7,328 bases of DNA, from NCBI GenBank assembly GCA_002427165.1, contig DIQB01000071.1:1-7328 (forward strand), in the 5' to 3' direction. Source of the stretch: Firmicutes bacterium UBA5473 (GTDB lineage: Bacteria; Bacillota; DTU084). This document shows, one piece after another, positions 5,735 through 7,328 of this stretch. Positions within the stretch are counted from its first letter, which is position 1. Every line of letters starts with the position of its first letter. A program made the position numbers and the translations under genes. A model generated the notes under the pieces. It was not told the origin of the DNA and did no database searches. It saw only the letters and a program-made list of their open reading frames with translations.

Positions 5735-6802
5735 ATGAATAGTGCTCTTGAATCAAAAGCAAAGGGACTAGGCACCTTTGAAAGATATTTAACGTTATGG
5801 GTAACTACTTGTATTGCTGCAGGCCTCTTAATCGGGCAATTGTTCCCAGCTTTTCCTAAGACTCTCAGCAGGTTTGAGTACGCCCATGTGTCAATACCTG
5901 TGGCTATCTTGATCTGGCTTATGATCTATCCTATGATGCTGAAGATTGACTTTTCAAGTATTATCCAGGCAACAAAAAAGCCCAAGGGATTGACAGTGAC
6001 CTGCATCACAAATTGGTTGATTAAGCCCTTCACTATGTACCTGATTGCATCGTTTTTCTTAAAAGTGGTTTTCAGCAGCTGGATTCCGCCTGATCTTGCA
6101 ACAGACTATCTGGCAGGTGCGGTATTGTTAGGAGCTGCACCATGTACGGCCATGGTTTTTGTTTGGAGCTACCTCACAGAGGGAAACCCTGCATATACCC
6201 TAGTTCAGGTAGCGGTCAATGACCTGATTATTCTTTTTGCCTTCACGCCCATTGTGGCATTTTTGTTAGGAGTAAGTCAGGTGCATGTTCCCTATGATAC
6301 TTTATTTTTATCCACGATTTTGTTTGTGGTGATCCCACTTTTGGGTGGGTATTTGTCTAGGAAGTACATTATTCGCAAGCGAGGGCAAGGGTATTTTGAG
6401 GATGTTTTTCTTAAGAAATTTGACAATGTCACAGTTGTGGGATTGCTCTTAACCCTGGTAATAATTTTTTCCTTTCAAGGAGAGATTATTTTAAGCAACC
6501 CTCTTCATATTTTGCTTATTGCCGTACCCTTGACCATACAAACATTTTTCATTTTCTTTCTTGCTTACGGATGGGCTAAACTGTGGAAGCTGCCACATGA
6601 AATTGCAGCTCCGGCAGGATTGATTGGAGCAAGTAACTTTTTCGAACTAGCAGTGGCTGTTGCAATTGCTCTATTTGGCTTGAAATCAGGGGCAACTCTT
6701 GCAACAGTGGTAGGTGTTCTAACAGAAGTCCCTATCATGCTTACCTTAGTTCGGATCGCAAATAATACCCGGGGTTGGTTCGGGCAAACAATAAAGGAGT
6801 AG
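5735..6802 (+). CDS. acr3: Acr3-family arsenite efflux permease
   Basis: This 355-residue membrane protein of the Acr3 (ArsB-type in function, BART superfamily) family exports arsenite using the proton gradient. The signature GAAPCTAMVFVWSYL contains the essential cysteine (C137). VNDLIILFAFTPIVAFLLG and GASNFFELAVAVAIALFG are also family hallmarks, with the conserved asparagine and glutamate of the second crossover helix. About ten hydrophobic segments and normal length indicate an intact gene. GGAGG lies seven bases before the ATG, and the gap from ccdA is 21 bases, so it is the last gene of the thioredoxin-ccdA operon. No arsenate reductase or arsA gene accompanies it; arsenite rather than arsenate is probably the main cytoplasmic species, or reduction is encoded elsewhere. 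Confidence 0.95.
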   Translation: MNSALESKAKGLGTFERYLTLWVTTCIAAGLLIGQLFPAFPKTLSRFEYAHVSIPVAILIWLMIYPMMLKIDFSSIIQATKKPKGLTVTCITNWLIKPFTMYLIASFFLKVVFSSWIPPDLATDYLAGAVLLGAAPCTAMVFVWSYLTEGNPAYTLVQVAVNDLIILFAFTPIVAFLLGVSQVHVPYDTLFLSTILFVVIPLLGGYLSRKYIIRKRGQGYFEDVFLKKFDNVTVVGLLLTLVIIFSFQGEIILSNPLHILLIAVPLTIQTFFIFFLAYGWAKLWKLPHEIAAPAGLIGASNFFELAVAVAIALFGLKSGATLATVVGVLTEVPIMLTLVRIANNTRGWFGQTIKE

Positions 6803-6803
6803 G

Positions 6804-6835
6804 TTCATCTATCATGAGAAGCCAACATAGATGAA
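6804..6835. repeat. Inverted repeat after acr3
   Basis: TTCATCTAT (6804-6812) and ATAGATGAA (6827-6835) form a perfect nine-pair stem around a 14-base loop, starting one base after the acr3 stop codon. No T-run follows, so it is not a standard rho-independent terminator. It may stabilise the 3' end of the transcript or belong to a decayed mobile or intron-like element. Confidence 0.5.
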
Positions 6836-6891
6836 GAGACGTAGGCGCAGGCGTACTCACTCGAAAGAGAGGTTGTAGTGCATGGAAGTAA

Positions 6892-7032
6892 GATGCTACC
6901 ATAGAGAAAGTTACGGCCATTGCAGCCTATGGCCTGATGCGGACCCCGGCGCTAGTTGTAGATGAACAGGTTAAAATCGTGGGCATGGTTGCGAGTGTGG
7001 AGGAGATAAAGAGTCTGTTAAAGGGGAATTAA
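6892..7032 (+). pseudogene. 5'-truncated copy of the mini-thioredoxin gene
   Basis: This stretch matches bases 1626-1769 of the intact mini-thioredoxin gene from residue D30 to the end. My hand alignment gives 10 substitutions over 132 aligned bases and one 9-base in-frame deletion (removing three codons of the TDFKDI segment). Six of the ten changes are silent. The reading frame is open through the match and ends in LLKGN before TAA, but a TAA lies directly before it in frame. The N-terminal third with the CxxC site is gone, so it cannot make a working redoxin. The following terminator is also copied in decayed form. It is a remnant of another, once functional module rather than a fresh tandem copy. 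Confidence 0.88.
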
Positions 7033-7033
7033 A

Positions 7034-7074
7034 AAAACGCAGCCCAAATGCTATTGCCCAATTGCTACGGTTTT
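7034..7074 (+). terminator. Decayed copy of the mini-thioredoxin terminator
   Basis: AAAACGCAGC (7034-7043) and GCTACGGTTTT (7064-7074) correspond to the two arms of the terminator at 1775-1818, with lost C residues on the left and a G-to-A change on the right that spoil pairing. The loop also resembles the original (GCTATTGCC against GCTATGGCC). Any terminating activity is probably weak. Homology ends near 7079. Confidence 0.6.
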
Positions 7075-7151
7075 AGGAAGAGGATCTATGAAGCCAAAAG
7101 TAAAAAGCATTCTTTCTTGGTGATCGTACCTTTTGACTAAAGATAAAGTGA

Positions 7152-7328
7152 CTATTTGAAAAAAATCGTAATCAGTATTCCCACCAAAGCCACCAATGTT
7201 CCAATGGAGAAATTTAACATCCAGCGGTTGCGATCATCAATTTGCTCAAATTTAGCATCAATGTTATCGAACCTATCATCAAGACGAGCCTGGAGCCGGT
7301 CAAACTTAGCGTCAATGCTATCAAATCT
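7152..7328 (-). CDS. Coiled-coil protein with C-terminal membrane anchor (3' end only)
   Basis: The last 58 residues of a minus-strand gene are visible; the start lies beyond the window edge. The visible part has a charged helical region with two near-identical copies of RFDxIDAKF (offset by 18 residues), followed by RNRW and a single hydrophobic segment (NFSIGTLVALVGILITIFF) ending in a lone lysine before TAG. This is the layout of small tail-anchored coiled-coil proteins, such as XhlA-like proteins common in Firmicutes, which often come from prophages or mobile regions. The exact function is unknown. It was found by translating the minus strand; the frame is open to the window edge. Confidence 0.72.
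   Translation of the reverse strand, partial: RFDSIDAKFDRLQARLDDRFDNIDAKFEQIDDRNRWMLNFSIGTLVALVGILITIFFK

Overview
The window looks like a piece of a low-to-moderate GC Firmicutes chromosome, probably an anaerobic Clostridia/Peptococcaceae-type bacterium. The grounds are strong AGGAGG-type ribosome binding sites, tightly packed co-directional genes, TTGACA-type promoters and the gene families present. The assignment is inferred from style and content, not from a phylogenetic marker. The whole window reads as an arsenic/metalloid and thiol-redox resistance island.

Layout. (1) Positions 1-1769, plus strand: a promoter and palindromic operator, then an ArsR repressor with a CVC metal site, a CSC-motif permease of the ArsP_1 (UPF0718/YraQ) type, and a 76-residue mini-thioredoxin with a CANC site. 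(2) 1775-1818: a bidirectional hairpin terminator. (3) 1828-3198, minus strand: a second, convergent module made of an ArsR repressor, another CSC-motif permease, and a 48-residue peptide with two CC pairs, with its own promoter and a three-half-site operator at 3228-3294. (4) 3542-6802, plus strand: a four-gene operon of a membrane-anchored thioredoxin (CIPC), an exported fusion of a SurA/PrsA-like N-terminal region to a thioredoxin (CGPC), a CcdA-type electron-transfer membrane protein, and an Acr3 arsenite exporter. (5) 6803-7151: mostly non-coding, holding a hairpin, a 5'-truncated copy of the mini-thioredoxin gene and a decayed copy of its terminator. (6) 7152-7328, minus strand: the 3' end of a coiled-coil protein with a C-terminal membrane anchor.

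How the parts may work together. Acr3 exports arsenite. The two CSC permeases may export other trivalent arsenicals (for instance methylated ones) or related soft metalloids; family knowledge from ArsP suggests this but the window does not prove it. Each permease gene travels with a small cysteine protein (CANC mini-thioredoxin or double-CC peptide) that could hand over or reduce the metalloid-thiol species. CcdA would pass electrons across the membrane to the two extracytoplasmic thioredoxins, keeping envelope thiols reduced or acting on an exported substrate. The two ArsR proteins differ in cysteine content and sit behind differently built operators, so the two permease modules probably answer to different signals.

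Most unusual items: the thioredoxin fusion without a parvulin domain, coupled to CcdA and Acr3; the double-CC peptide; and the pseudogene copy of the mini-thioredoxin with its terminator, which indicates that the locus once held another module of the same kind.
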